A DNA stretch of 64,000 bases from the NCBI GenBank assembly GCA_016617855.1, contig JAECUM010001901.1, forward strand, positions 62,001-126,000. Reading direction: 5' to 3'. The position numbers and the translations under genes were made by a program. The DNA is from Megalonaias nervosa (taxonomy: Eukaryota > Mollusca > Bivalvia > Unionida > Unionidae). Under the pieces are notes generated by a model. The model searched no databases. It was not told the origin of the DNA and saw only the letters and a program-made list of their open reading frames with translations. The first letter of the stretch is position 1; the number at the start of each line of letters is the position of its first letter. Shown piece by piece: positions 47,331 to 58,905 of the stretch.

Positions 47331-47625
47331 CCATAGAGTTGTAATACAATATTGCCAAAATATTTAAACATAAGGACGGTAATACTGTAATATATTCCTG
47401 GACTTAATTCATGGAGCAGTGGTTACAAAAGTTATTAGAATTTTCTTTTCATTGTCCTGGTTCATTATTACCTTTTCACAGCAACAGGTTTTTTTCCTTG
47501 ATCATATCAGGAGAGCACAATAAATACATTAAATTTTTAATGTCCACCATTTCACTGTATTTGACTTGTAAAATCTATTTTCTCTTTTTCTCTTAATGTA
47601 ATCTAGATTTTTCCTTGCACTGGAA
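47331..47625. other. Spacer, nothing recognised
   Basis: No gene or repeat is seen. Confidence 0.4.
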
Positions 47626-48010
47626 AGACCTTTGTCTAGTTGAAAGGAGCCATGGTGGCTCAGTGGTTAAGGTCTTTTAACTAGATGAAAGGAGCCATGA
47701 TGGCTAAGTGGTTAAATCTTTGAGTTATTTAAAGGATCCATGGTGGCTCATTGGTTAAGGTTTTTGACTAGTTCAAAGGAGCCATCATGGCTCATTGGTT
47801 AAGGTTTTTGACTAGATCAAAGGATCCATGGTGGCTCATTGGTTAAGGTTTTTGACTAGTTCAAAGGAGCCATCATGGCTCATTGGTTAAGGTTTTGACT
47901 AGTTCAAAGGAGCCATGGTGGCTCATTGGTTAAGGTTTTTGACTAGTTCAAAGGAGCCATGGTGACTCATTGGTTAAGGTTTTTGACTAGTTCAGAGGAG
48001 TCATGGTGGC
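47626..48010 (+). repeat. Tandem array of SINE-head-like units, about 44 bp
   Basis: Nine units of AAAGGAGCCATGGTGGCTCA, then TTGGTTAAGGTTTTTGACTA and GTTC. Each contains a GGCTCA(G/T)TGGTTAAGG stretch resembling the A box of a tRNA-like head. The last unit (48000-48060) continues into a fuller head with GCATGTTGGATTCCC and AAGGCACTTGACTC, so it looks like the parental SINE. Confidence 0.9.
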
Positions 48011-48110
48011 TCACTGGTTATGGGACTGGAATCATGACCAGAAGAGTGCATGTTGGATTCCCACAAGGCACTTGACTCTACATATCTGATGGCAACTCAG
48101 CATCATTAAT
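48001..48110 (+). mobile_element. SINE-D-like copy ending the array
   Basis: GGCTCACTGGTTATGGGACT, GAATCATGACC, TTGGATTCCC and AAGGCACTTGACTC follow the order of the SINE-C/D heads in this window. No body after 48110. Confidence 0.5.
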
Positions 48111-48467
48111 TGTAAAAAGATTTGAAAACCATCAATGCCATGATGCTTTCTATCAAATTATGTCAAATTCTTTTTCACAGTTTTAAAGATGAATTTATTC
48201 TTATTTTAGTAATGGTTGTCATATAGCAGATAGGCATCCTCCATTTAAAGACCTTCGTGTCAGGATAATGTATGCCATACATGGTAAATTTCTACTGTGC
48301 AATTTATCATGGGAAACACTTCTAAAAGGTTTCTATTTTTAGTCATCGGCAGCCAAGCTGAATGATATAGCATGTGTTCAACAAATTTGATAAACCTTGA
48401 TGCCAGAATGCTTCCTGAAAAATAATGTGCAAATTGGTCAAGTGGTTTTTTTGAGAAGGTATAAGCA
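48111..48467. repeat. Fragments of the ~150-bp motif family
   Basis: ATGCTTTCTATCAAATTATG, TCTTATTTTAGTAATGGTTG, CCTTGATGCCAGAATGCTTC and GTGGTTTTTTTGAGAAG phrases match those of 54.05-55.7 kb. Confidence 0.55.
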
Positions 48468-48691
48468 ATACCATATACACTCACTTATAAGACCAGTCCA
48501 ACTGCAAACTGCACAGACCCAGATCTTCCACCACATAATGCACCTGCAGATCTGGGTCTGTGCAGTTTGTTAGGAGTAATCAGTGGAACAAAATATAATA
48601 GACCCTGATCAGCAGGTACATTATGCTATGGCAGATCAGGATCATTGTTGTTGGTAGTTTTACCTGACTTATAAACGAGTATATACGGTAA
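48468..48691 (-). mobile_element. Two-lobed foldback (M family), reverse order, both ends intact
   Basis: It reads CCATATACACTCACTTATAA at one end and TTATAAACGAGTATATACGG at the other, each next to TA. Lobes: CTGCACAGACCCAGATC with GATCTGGGTCTGTGCAG, then GACCCTGATC..GCAGATCAGGATC. A reference copy for the terminal repeats. Confidence 0.88.
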
Positions 48692-48823
48692 TATACAAGG
48701 GAGATAAATAAAAAATGCTGGTCAGACTGATACTATGTTTTACAGGACACAATATCTAGTCATCATACAAAAGAATACGAAAGTATCATGAAGGTATCTC
48801 AAAGGTTTTGGGAGATATTAGGT

Positions 48824-49132
48824 GTGTGCATATGTGTGATTTGAATTTTTAACATAGCTTTAACAATTTTCCAGTCATATAGCCACGATGTCTGCAGTTT
48901 ATAGTTATGTATAGTACTGGGACATCAAGCTGTAGACATGTAGCATCATGTCCCACACAGTCACATTATCCTGACACCAGGCCGACCAGTCCTAACACTA
49001 ACCTCTTAACGCTGAGTGCCAAGCAAGGCATCTGCAAGTACCAATTTTATAAGTCTTTGGTATGACTCGGCCAGGGTTCAAACTTGCAACCTCCTAAATC
49101 CAACACTCTAACCACTTAGGCCACTGGAGCAG
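48824..49132 (-). mobile_element. SINE-A, full-length, with 14-bp target duplication
   Basis: On minus it starts CTGCTCCAGTGGCCTAAGTG with the B-box region GTTTGAACCCTGG and ends in an AC-containing tail. Flanks GGGAGATATTAGGT (48810-48823) and GGGAGATATTGGGT (49133-49146) differ at one base. Confidence 0.88.
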
Positions 49133-49194
49133 GGGAGATATTGGGTAAATAATAATATGACTGACAGATGGATATCTATATGCAAACTCTAGTG

Positions 49195-49375
49195 TACCAT
49201 ACATACTTGCCAATAAGTCCAATCAAACTGCAAACAACAAAGATCCTGATCTGCAGTACCATAATGCATTTGCAGATCAGGGTCTATGTTATTTATTCTG
49301 CTGATTACTCCTAACAAACTGCACTGACTCAAATCTGCTGGCACATTATGAACTTATGAATGAGTACATATTGTA
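49195..49375 (+). mobile_element. Two-lobed foldback (M family), lobe 2 deleted in part
   Basis: Lobe 1 is intact (AACAAAGATCCTGATCTGC with GCAGATCAGGGTCTATGTT). The second half of lobe 2 is missing, so the element jumps from GCACATTATGAA to the end TGAATGAGTACATATTG. Confidence 0.78.
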
Positions 49376-49722
49376 CCCCCTCCCCAAACTTCATTGATGG
49401 CAGTAGTGAGAGTAGGGGGTGTTATAAAACACTAATAGAACAAACAATCCTCAATACAATTAGTGGTCAATACTACTTTGTCAACAGCCATACAAGCAAA
49501 ATAATAAACACAGAAATATATGACTTGGCAAATAGCCAAAATATGTGACCTGGCAATTAGCCAATATAATGGTTTGAATATTTAAGTGTTGAGAACACAG
49601 CACTCTACTATTTGTTCCTTCTATTAGGTTCTTTAAACTATACGAATATTTCTTATACATTTTACTTTGCTGTGAAGACTAAAGTATGTACACTTTCCAA
49701 AGTCCACAATGAAACTAAATCT

Positions 49723-49933
49723 ATACCATCCATACTCGCTTATAAGTCTTGTCAAATTGCAAACAAAGATCCTGATCTGCCAAGCATAATGTACAGGCTC
49801 ACCAGGGTTTATGTTGTCTGTTCTGCAGATTACTCCTAACAAACTGCACAGACCCTGATCTGCAAGTTCATCATGTGATGGCAGATCTGGGTCTGTGCAT
49901 TTTGCAGTTGGACTCAACTTATAATTAAGTGTA
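49723..49933 (+). mobile_element. Two-lobed foldback (M family)
   Basis: Ends CCATCCATACTCGCTTATAA and TTATAATTAAGTGTAATGG with TA flanks. Lobe 2: CTGCACAGACCCTGATCTGC with GCAGATCTGGGTCTGTGCA. Overlapping 75- and 148-codon frames are by-products. Confidence 0.8.
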
Positions 49934-49965
49934 ATGGTAACTGCCATATTTTTACAATCGTGTAC

Positions 49966-50142
49966 AGTCAAACCTGTCTTTAGAGACCAGTTATGAGAGA
50001 CCAACTGTACTGAGGGACCAGGTTCTCCATGTACAGATTGATTGATTATATAGTGTTCTGACCTGTTATGAGAGACCACCTGTCATGAGAGACCACTATG
50101 TTTTGAAAGAAGGGGTGGTCTTTCAAGAGAGGTTCCACTATA
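49966..50142. mobile_element. Foldback element, N family
   Basis: Ends ACAGTCAAACCTGTCTTTAG and TTCAAGAGAGGTTCCACTAT are inverted and flanked by TA. Inside: GAGAGACCACCTGTCATGAG and GATTGATTATATAGTGTTCT. Copy 2 of the element at 35222. Confidence 0.8.
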
Positions 50143-51854
50143 CTAGTATTTACTGAACAAAGAAAACTAGAAACCTAATAATGTCATCATCATGCATACA
50201 GCTAAACCAGTCTGACACAACTGCTTTTGAGGAGTAAGAACATTGGCTTTGTAAGACAGGTGATTGCCTAATAGAGGTAATTTTCAGTAAGGAAAAAGTT
50301 GGCAGTTTAAGATAGGTGACTTTTTAGTACAGGTGTCCATTAAGATAGGCTTGACTATCATGTACATGTCTATGGTATTACTTTCTCATTATACAAATAT
50401 GAAAATATACAAAATATGCAAACAGTGCTATCTATTTTTTACAGCTGGCAAGGTAACTTGAATAACAAGCTTAACTTGAACAAGGTCAAGCATATAACAC
50501 ACACATTCCCTCAGATTCAAATTCTTATATTTTCTGAAAACAGGGTGGTGTCTGAAAATCATTGAACAAGCACTTCTCATATTCTTCCTGTTTTAATTTT
50601 TTATTGATATAACTGTAAAACATATTTTTAAAGTTACAAAATAAATCTTGTGCAAAGTATTTGCCTGTCAATTACTAATTTAACTACCAATTTAATGTTT
50701 ATCGTTTAGTTTTGTTTACTTCTTTTCTTTATTTATAAGCCCTTGTGATATCCACACTACTTTAAACTTATAAGATGAATCAGCAGTTTTCACCACCCCT
50801 CCCCCCCCCCATGTCCTTAAGGAGTACACAGTTTACTTCATTTTGGAGTGTGTTTTGAAGATAATGAACAACAGTGAAAGACTTGGGAGGGCATATTACC
50901 TTTACTGTGACCAGCTTGATAAACTTGTGAATTGTACTGGGTAGATAGTGTAAGAGGACAACAAAAGAGATTCTGGACCACTTTGTGACCCAATAAAAAC
51001 TGATCTTACCAGTGCAGAAAAAACAGTTACCTTATCTGTAAATAGATTACACAAAAATATAAAGACACTCCCTCAGTCAAGTATGGTAAACATTAGATAC
51101 CTTTACTTTGAGACTCTTTAATCAGGAATTTGGAATAATCAGCAAATTTCACTGGAGCTTTGCCAAGCCTTACAATGTTGTTGTATTTTATTGTACAGGC
51201 GCATATTTAACATTGCTTTGCTACATTCAAAAAGTGTCCATAGATAGCCAAGCCTGTATTTGTCCAGCCTTGTTTGTCCAATATCTTTGGCTGAATAATT
51301 AGGTTCTGGTGTCAAAATTAGGTTAGGTTCAGGTGTCAATAAACATGTAAGAAGAATTCTTCTAATATGACCTGAAGCCTTTTAAAATGACTATCCCTCC
51401 ATCCAGTAATACTTTCTTTCAAATTATGAAAGAAGAAATTAATTTCATCATATATATTTTAATAAATTTATTGTTTAATATATGTACATACATGTGAATA
51501 AAATCTCCTGGCATCTTTTAAAAAATATTATACAATATTTACAGTTCATACTATCTTTTTAATATTTAAAGTTTTCTACATTTTTTTAAATATAGAGACA
51601 AAAAATATTAAGCAATTTGTAAACTAGAACATGCTTATTACTGTATAATCAAACCAATATACAAATTTCTCCCTCAAACTCATTCCCACTCCAGGACAGT
51701 GACCCTCAGCCTGGGTCATGATGCAAAATGCAACATATAAATGAAGAATGATTACATCAATAAAGTACAGTCAGAAAATATTTGAAAATTTCAATGTAAC
51801 TGAAATTTGTACACATCGGACTGTAAAGCCCCTCCCAATACCTCAGAATCAGAA
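50143..51854. other. Long spacer, little recognised
   Basis: The part to about 50360 has more GTAAGACAGGTGA / TTAAGATAGGTGA phrases reminiscent of the N family. The rest shows no gene. 'TTAGGTTCTGGTGTCAAAAT' and 'TTAGGTTCAGGTGTCAA' form a small duplication at 51299-51340. Confidence 0.4.
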
Positions 51855-52115
51855 GAAAAGGATGTTAACCCCTTGACAGGACCCCAAAGGTAAGAGGCAA
51901 ACATGTTAACCTACTCCCATAACCCAAGAGGCAGGCAGCAAGGATGCTAACCATCTCTCAGAACTCCTGTGCCAGGAGGCATGGATGTTAACTGCATATT
52001 CCAATCACCCTCCATATCTCTCCAACAAACTCAGCCCAACCCCAAGAAGTGACTCCTGAGGCTGAAGGCAAGGATGTTAACCCCTTCTCTGGACTGCAGA
52101 GGAAGGAAGCAAGGA
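51855..52115. repeat. Loose repeats with GCAAGGATGTTAAC
   Basis: About five diverged units of roughly 50-60 bp carry AGGCA(A/G), CAAGGATG(T/C)TAACC and a C/T-rich link. Confidence 0.6.
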
Positions 52116-52435
52116 TGTCTTATGATTACCTCAAAGCAACATAACAACAAATTCCACCCAGCAGTTTAGTAGATGTGGTAATGGACAAACAAATGGATGG
52201 GCAGAACATTAAAACATGGGGATAATATATGCATTTATTCTCATTCAATTAACAAACCTGTTAACTAATTATGAAACATGAATTATTTAAAGAATTTAAA
52301 CACATAAAGCCATCCACTTATAGTCCATTAGTAAATCACTCTAAATGTATTAAACAGGGATCTCTTATGATAACAAACTATGGCTTGGAAAGCTCTCAAC
52401 AGGAGAATAAGAAATGGAGCCATCTGATGACTTGT
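52116..52435. other. Spacer, nothing recognised
   Basis: No gene or clear repeat is seen. Confidence 0.4.
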
Positions 52436-52815
52436 ACAACAATGTAAATTACTTGTCATTACTTAAAAGTTTGCACCCAGTAGTCAATTACTTGTGATTA
52501 CTTAATAAATGTGTACCCAGTAATCATTTACAAAGTAATAACTTTTAAAAAGTTTGTACCCAGTAGTAATCTACTTGTGATTACTTAAGAAATGTATACC
52601 CAGTAATCAATTACAAGTAATAACTTTTAAAATTTGTACCCAGTAGTCAATTACTTGTGATTACTTAAAAAAGCTTTTATCCAGTAATCAATTACAAGTT
52701 AAAACTTTTAAAAAATCTGTATCCAGTAATCAATTACAGTTGATAATTTTTAAAAAGTCTGTGCCCAGTAATCAATTACAAGCGATAACTTTCCAAAAGT
52801 TTGCACCCAGTTGTC
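52436..52815. repeat. Minisatellite, unit about 43 bp with TAATCAATTAC
   Basis: About eight units of CCCAGTAATCAATTACAAGT, AATAACTTTTAAAAAGTTTG and TA. Each unit has inverted TAATC/GATTA and CAATTAC/GTAATTG-like parts. Confidence 0.92.
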
Positions 52816-52959
52816 TATTGCTGTATATAATTACCTCAGAATCGGTCACGAAAAATTGGACTTGCGAATCCATAGCTTTTTTTTTTTAAAAAAATCACTG
52901 CCTTTCGCCAACATTAAAGAAGGTAACCTGCATTTAGAGCAAACAATAACATCCTTCAA

Positions 52960-53030
52960 GTGAGCAGTGTTACCATCTAACAGTGTTACCATCTAGCAGT
53001 GTCACCATCTAGCAGTGTTACCACTCTAAG
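52960..53030. repeat. Short 16-17-bp repeat
   Basis: Four units of AGCAGTGTTACCATCT with small changes, immediately before the SINE-A insertion. Confidence 0.9.
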
Positions 53031-53042
53031 TCTTAAACAATG

Positions 53043-53357
53043 GATACGGATTTTTGTTTTAACATGGCTTGAACAATTTTTCAGTCATATCACTACGATG
53101 TCTGCAGTGTGGCAATTTACAGTGATGTCTAGCACTGGGGCATCATGCCACAGGCATGAAGCATCATGTCCCACCCAGTCACATTATTCTGACACCAGGC
53201 CAACCAGTCCTAACACTAGCCTCTTAATGTTGAGCATCTAGCGAGGCGGCTGTTAGTACCATTTTTATAAGTCTTTGGTATGACTCGGCTGGGGTTCAAA
53301 CCTGCGACCTCCTGCATCCGAGACAGCCACTCTAACCATTAGGCCACCACAGCGGTC
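53043..53357 (-). mobile_element. SINE-A, full-length, with perfect 12-bp target duplication
   Basis: On minus: CCGCTGTGGTGGCCTAATGG head (A box TGGCCTAATGG), GGTTTGAACCCC B box, then the full body to the tail. Flanks TCTTAAACAATG at 53031-53042 and 53358-53369 are identical. It keeps more CpG than other copies, consistent with a young insertion. The 80-codon frame at 52999-53241 crosses its edge and is not a gene. Confidence 0.92.
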
Positions 53358-53369
53358 TCTTAAACAATG

Positions 53370-53880
53370 TAACAGAAAGAAGTGAAACCAACAAGTTTAT
53401 TAAAATCAATAAATAATTTATTTCTCTAAGTTACAAAGTCAACATTTAAAAGACACTTGCAGTACTGTGAATTAAATCTCAAATAATTCTAAATGTCCTA
53501 TCAGAAGTCCAAAACTATAGAATGTTTAAATGAATTCAAATTGTCTTGAATGTTCTGATTTACCAATAGTCTTGAATGTATCAATGTAACAACAGTTTTG
53601 AATGTCTTGATGTACCACAATGATACAATTCAGAATGTTCTCGAGTTCTCAATAATCCCCAAGTAGTGTTTTAGTACAAAATGTCAATGAGCACTTTCTA
53701 ATGAATAATTTATATAAATAATTCTTCAAGAATTATATCTGAACACAACTACAAACTCTGATCATAAATTCACAATGACTGATTGAAATAGGAATGAATA
53801 TTTGTTTAGCAAATCATATATATACTACTTTCACTTGACCTAAGACACAATATAATTTCCTTAGGAAAACCCTTGGTCTT
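53370..53880 (-). mobile_element. Dispersed family X, copy D
   Basis: Begins GAAAGAAGTGAAACCAACAA, then AATAATTTATTTCTCTAAGT and TACAAAGTCA; later AATGAGCACTTTCTAATGAA and TCACTTGACCTAAGACACAA. These match the reverse of copies A/B in order. It directly adjoins the SINE-A target. Confidence 0.65.
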
Positions 53881-53989
53881 GAAATCTAATTCAAGAATTC
53901 AAGCAAACATCTTGCTTACTTCTTAGAATCATGACAAAAATCAGGTAGGGATTACCCTCAATCACAGACAAAAATTAAGCACACCCCCT

Positions 53990-54015
53990 ATATATATATA
54001 TATATATATATATGT
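53990..54015. repeat. (TA)n microsatellite
   Basis: Short TA run. Confidence 0.95.
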
Positions 54016-54049
54016 TTTCTGATATTTAAAGATTTTTGTATTATTTTAG

Positions 54050-55700
54050 TACTGTCAACTGTCAGTTGTATTTATGCAAACTTTAAAGGTCATCTGCCAC
54101 AGTTCTTCCTGAAAATTTGGTTTACTTCTACTGACCAGTTTTCGAAAAGACATTGATTAATGGTTGATCTACCAGCAACAACAGCGAGGATTGGTATCAT
54201 CTGTACTAATTTGAAAGGCCTTCATGCCTGGATGCTTTCAGTCAAATTTGGCCAAATTCTCTTCAGCAGCTTTTGAAAAGAAGTCATTCAAAGATCTGTA
54301 TATCTTTTGTAACAAAGGCCACATCCGACAACAGACCAGCATCATTTGCAAAAACCTGTGTCATGTTCATTCAAATTCTATCAAGTAGTTATGGAGAAGT
54401 CATCAAAGTCTTTGTCTATTTTTAGTAACAGTGGCCATAGTTGATGGCAGACAGGCAATCATTTGTAACAATTTGAAAGTCTTCATGTCAGGATGCTGTC
54501 TGTCAAACATGATCAAATTCTATTCAGCTGTTTTGGAACTGTCATTTTAAATAATTTTTACCTTTAGTGAAGATGAAACTGTCATTTTAAATAATTTTTA
54601 CCTTTAGTGAAAGTGGAACTGTCATTTTAAATAATTTTACCTTTAGTGAAGGTGGAACTGTCATTTTAAATAATTTTTACCTTTAGTGAAGGTGGAACTG
54701 TCATTTTAAATAATTTTTACCTTTAGTGAAAGTGGAACTGTCATTTTAAATAATTTTTACCTTTTGTGAAGGTGGAACTGTCATTTTAAATAATTTTTAC
54801 CTTCAGTGAAGGTGGAACTGTCATTTTAAATAAATTTTACCTTCAGTGAAGGTGTCCATGTTAAATGTCAGATCAGTATCATAACACAAACTGAAAGCCC
54901 TCTATGCCATCCACATGTTTTTTAGAAGAAGTCATTTAAAGGTTTTCCTATTTATAGTAATGGTGGCCATATTTGATAGCAGATCAGCATTCTTTGTAAC
55001 AACTTCAAATGTCATCATGCCAGAATGCTTTCTGTCAAGCTTGGTATAATCCTTTAAGGTGGTTTTCAATTTTAAGGTCATTTTTCTATAATGAAATTGG
55101 CTTTGCTATATTTTGTAACAGTGGCTAAATTTGAAAACAAACTGGCATAATTTATATGAAAATAAAAAAAAAATACCTGCAAGGTCTTCCTGCCATGATG
55201 CTTTCTGACAAATTTGATCAAATGTTATTTCGCGGTGTTTTAGAAATCATTTTAAGAATTTTTACTATCTAGTTAGTAATGGCAAGTAAATATGAGATAG
55301 TGGATTGGGCATTATTTGCAAACATTTTAAAAGCTCTTCATGCTAGGAAGCTCTGAGTAAACCTGGTCAATAATGGTCTCATGCTTTCTATGTAGAAGTT
55401 TACAATGGCAGTTGTTAATGGATGCACTATGCATGAAACATGACAGATGCAGATTTTCAAGATGGCTGCCAAAGTAGTCATACTGGCTGTCAAACTAGCA
55501 CCATTTTCATTTACGACCAACTAGATGTCATAAGAAGTCTTTTAGTGATATATAACTCAGGAAGAGCAGCAATAAGATTTTCAAGATGGCTGCTGTCTTA
55601 GCCATACAGGATGTTTGCACAGCAGTATTTTGGGATGAATGTATGTGTAAAGTTTCATGTCAATCCTCGAAGTAGTTTAGAAAGAGCAGCAATTATACAC
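54050..55700. repeat. Field of diverged ~150-bp repeats
   Basis: About nine worn units share, in order, TCATGCC(A/T)GGATGCTTTC, GTCAAATTTGGTCAAATTCT, a TTCAGCAGTTTTTGAGAAG-like phrase, GTCATTTAAAG, CTATTTTTAGTAATGGTGGC and ACAGCAGATCAGCATCATTT. The 40-bp array at 54527-54852 lies inside it. Related pieces occur at 3540-3860 and 48111-48467. Confidence 0.7.
54527..54852. repeat. Minisatellite, unit about 40 bp, nested in the ~150-bp field
   Basis: Eight nearly identical units of GGAACTGTCATTTTAAATAA then TTTTTACCTTTAGTGAAGGT. High identity marks it as much younger than its host repeat. Confidence 0.96.
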
Positions 55701-56377
55701 TTGTGATATCATAAGGACAAACATTGTTCTAGTCTATAACTAACAGAGCAATAAAACTATAATCCAAATTTTATTATGCCTGTAATTTCACCCAATATCA
55801 AAGGGGCAAATGACCATTTCGCAAAATGAATCATTTTGGCTTCATATATTATTAATGATTCATCCCATGTGTAACTAAAATCCACCAAGTGATTTAAGAA
55901 ATATAAGCAACTGCAACAAAAGTCTCTCAAAACGACTGACGCTGTTAGTACATACCCCCATGTTAAATTTGGTTAAATCTATAATTAATACTTCTAGAAA
56001 AAAGAAGAAAGTTACTTAAGTACATCATTCAAGGTTTATTTTAATCTAATACTGCCATAAAACAGGTCTGATAAAAAGCCATTAATTCTTGTTTAAGAAA
56101 TTACAAAGTCTAGTCAAAATTCACTTATATAAGTCACTGTGATCCATAAGCCTAAGGGAGTACAAAAAGGCAAGCAATAACTTTTAATCTGATCCCAAGG
56201 TCAACCAGATCTGGTTTTCAAAACTCCATCACAAAAGTGTGGACATGGTGGTGACCAGATTTGTGTATCATATTGCATGAAGTATTTTAGCAAAAGGCCC
56301 ATGTCAGTGCTGCCATTCATGCATGCGGAGTCAAGATAGGAAGATTTGTTAGACTGCCATCATTGTGATACGTTGAT
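55701..56377. other. Spacer, nothing recognised
   Basis: No gene or clear repeat is seen. Confidence 0.4.
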
Positions 56378-56990
56378 GGCCAGATGAACACCATTTTCAT
56401 ATAAAACCAGCTACATGTATTTTAAGACCAGATTAATACATTTTCATATAAAACCAGCTACACGTATTTTAATACCAAATGAATATCATTTTCATATAGA
56501 ATCATCTACATGTATTTTAAGACCAGATTAATACCATCTTCATACAGAACCAGCTACGTGCATTTTAAGATCAGATTAATACCATTTTCATATATAACCA
56601 GCTACATGTATTTTAAGACCAGATTAATACCATTTTCATATAAAACCAGCTACACGTATTTTAATACCAAATGAATATCATTTTCATATAGAATCATCTA
56701 CATGTATTTTAAGACCAGATTAATACCATCTTCATACAGAACCAGCTACATGCATTTTAAAACCAGATTAATACCATTTTCATATATAACCAGCTACATG
56801 TATTTTAAGACCATATTAATACCATTTTCATATAAAACCAGCTACATGTATTTTAATACCAAACGAATATCATTTTCATATGGAATCAGCTACATGTATT
56901 TTAAGACCAGATTAATACCATTTTCATGTACAAACAGCTACACGTATTTTAAGTCCAGATGAATGTCACTTTCATATAGGATCCAGCTGC
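56378..56990. repeat. 48-bp minisatellite with a 192-bp higher-order period
   Basis: About twelve units of CAGCTACATGTATTTTAAGA, CCAGATTAATACCATTTTCA and TATAAAAC. The variant CACGTATTTTAATACCAAAT recurs at 56461 and 56653, exactly four units apart, with the units between also matching in order. Confidence 0.93.
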
Positions 56991-57330
56991 TTCTGTAGTG
57001 GTTTTATGACACTCATTCAAGAGAAGTAACTGTATAAATATTTTCTGATTGACCATCAAGGCAACATTTTAATGGCAACATCAGCATCATCTCAATATAT
57101 ACACTGCAAGAAAGGATTTTTTTCTTTCTTTCAAAATGTTGGTTGATTTCCTGATGATGCTGAAGAAAACAAACTTTGGCTTTACATGTACATACTATCC
57201 ATTTGAAACATATTTGTTAACACAACCTTTTATCTGAAACACTTTAAAAAGAAAGCCCAGCATTTCAAAATTTGTAAGCCACTGCAATTTCTTAATCACT
57301 GCTGATCCACAAAAGTATCCCATGCATATG
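56991..57330. other. Spacer, nothing recognised
   Basis: No gene is seen. Confidence 0.4.
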
Positions 57331-57443
57331 GACTGCTCCGGTGGCCTAGTGGTAGAGCGTCTGCCTCGGATGCGGGAGGTTGCGAGTTTGAACCCGGGCC
57401 AAGTCATACCAAAGACTTTTTAAAATGGTACTAACAGCTGCAC
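57331..57443 (+). mobile_element. SINE-A, head and start of body only
   Basis: TGGCCTAGTGGTAGAGCGTC (A box) and GAGTTTGAACCCGGGCC (B box), then AAAATGGTACTAACAGCTGC. Stops abruptly; the 70-codon minus frame here is not a gene. Confidence 0.8.
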
Positions 57444-57564
57444 AATCAGTAAAGAATTTATTACAGTGATTCATTAGCATAGTGAAAACATAAATATCAG
57501 CAACACATCATAAAAATTCAACAAAAATAGCCATCTACCTTGTAGGCTATTCTGTGTTGTGTTC

Positions 57565-57878
57565 CAATCTGATTAAAATCAGATCTCCACTGTCCTGCAT
57601 GAAGATCTGACAGTGACCGCTTAGGGGTCATGTTCTGGTGACCTTTGAATTAGCCAGTGGAAATGCAGCTTTCAGAAATTTGAAAGTGAATCAAATCATT
57701 CAGCACACAGTGATGATCTTCAGCCATATTGATCAGTCTCCTAAAAACAAAGACTTCATCTGATTGGCTGATAAAATTAGCAATTACAGTAATAACACAG
57801 GTTACAAGAACATGACCCATAAGAAGTCACTGTCAGAACTTTGTGTAGGACTGTGGAGATTCAATTTTAATCAGATTG
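57565..57878. mobile_element. Foldback element with about 72-bp arms, 314 bp
   Basis: Left arm starts CAATCTGATTAAAATCAGAT and reaches GGGGTCATGTTC (about 57638). Right arm starts GAACATGACCCATAAGAAGT (about 57807) and ends TTTTAATCAGATTG. Arms match closely, including CTGACAGTGAC. Flanks TTGTGTTC and CGTTGTTC could be a worn 8-bp duplication, as hAT-type transposases make. Confidence 0.75.
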
Positions 57879-58552
57879 CGTTGTTCCAACTATTAGGGAA
57901 GTACACTGAGTCATAAAAATGCATGATTTTATCAGTCAGGTGATGTGATGAACTTTACGGTTACTACCTGCTTTGACTAATGAATGAAAGTCTCACTTTT
58001 TCATGGTAAATATCCATGTAGACAAGAATGACTAAATGTCTGATGCAAGTCCACTAGTATTATGAATTTAGAAATAATAGGAAATTATTGAAACGAAATT
58101 AATCAGGAAGACAATGGGGACTTCTTATCCTCAGTATCTGGTATCAGTACTGGTAGTGACAGTCAGACGATCACACATAATAATGTACAATAAAACTGAA
58201 AAATTACTGCTTATGTCCAAAATTAAAAGCGGACTTAAAATGGCCAAAATGAAAAATAAGGACTGTTATTTTTGTTAACAACCTTTCCGCAATTTAAAAA
58301 AGAAACATCCCTTATGAAGCCACTCTGTGTTGGTACTGTTATTTCGATTCTAATGTATTCTACTGTTGAAATTGTTCTACTCAGTTCTTATAATTGACAG
58401 CAATTCCAAATAAGTTTGTGTCTACCAGAGCTATAAAATGTAATTCAGTAATTTAATAGAACGACAAGTAATTAACTGTGTTGATGTATGTAATAAGTAA
58501 ATAATAAATAGCAGGCCCCATGAAAGTGCAAAGGTAACCATTAGAATGTTGG
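57879..58552. other. Spacer, nothing recognised
   Basis: No gene or repeat is recognised. Confidence 0.4.
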
Positions 58553-58905
58553 TGAAAACACTGAAAATTAAGTCTAAAACAACAAAAGTAGCCTCACCTC
58601 CATGATGTGATCGGATTTTCTGATCTTCTTTCTGTATTACGCATTTGCTTTTATAATCTTTATGTCAAAACATTTGTCAAACTTGCACCATACACTCGAA
58701 AGCATGGTACACTTTGCTGTGTATTGTGAAAATACTGAAATCTATGTTTAAAACAACAAAAGTAGCATAACCTCCATTATAACATCGATTTTTCAGATGT
58801 TCTTGCTATACCGTGCTTTTGCTTTCGAAATCTGCATGTCAAAACTATTGAAAATAAACGATTCACTCGAAAGCTGGGTGCACTTCGCTGCGTGTTTCCA
58901 TAATA
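58553..58905. repeat. Tandem duplication of about 180 bp
   Basis: Both halves hold TCTAAAACAACAAAAGTAGC / TTTAAAACAACAAAAGTAGC, then ACCTCCAT, TTTGCTTT, AT(G/C)TGCATGTCAAAAC-type, ACTCGAAAGC and a GTACACTTTGCTGTGTATT / GTGCACTTCGCTGCGTGTT pair. Confidence 0.85.

Noticed and set aside
49633..50079. 148-codon minus-strand frame
   Set aside because: It spans an M-family foldback and part of an N-family element, with no domain.
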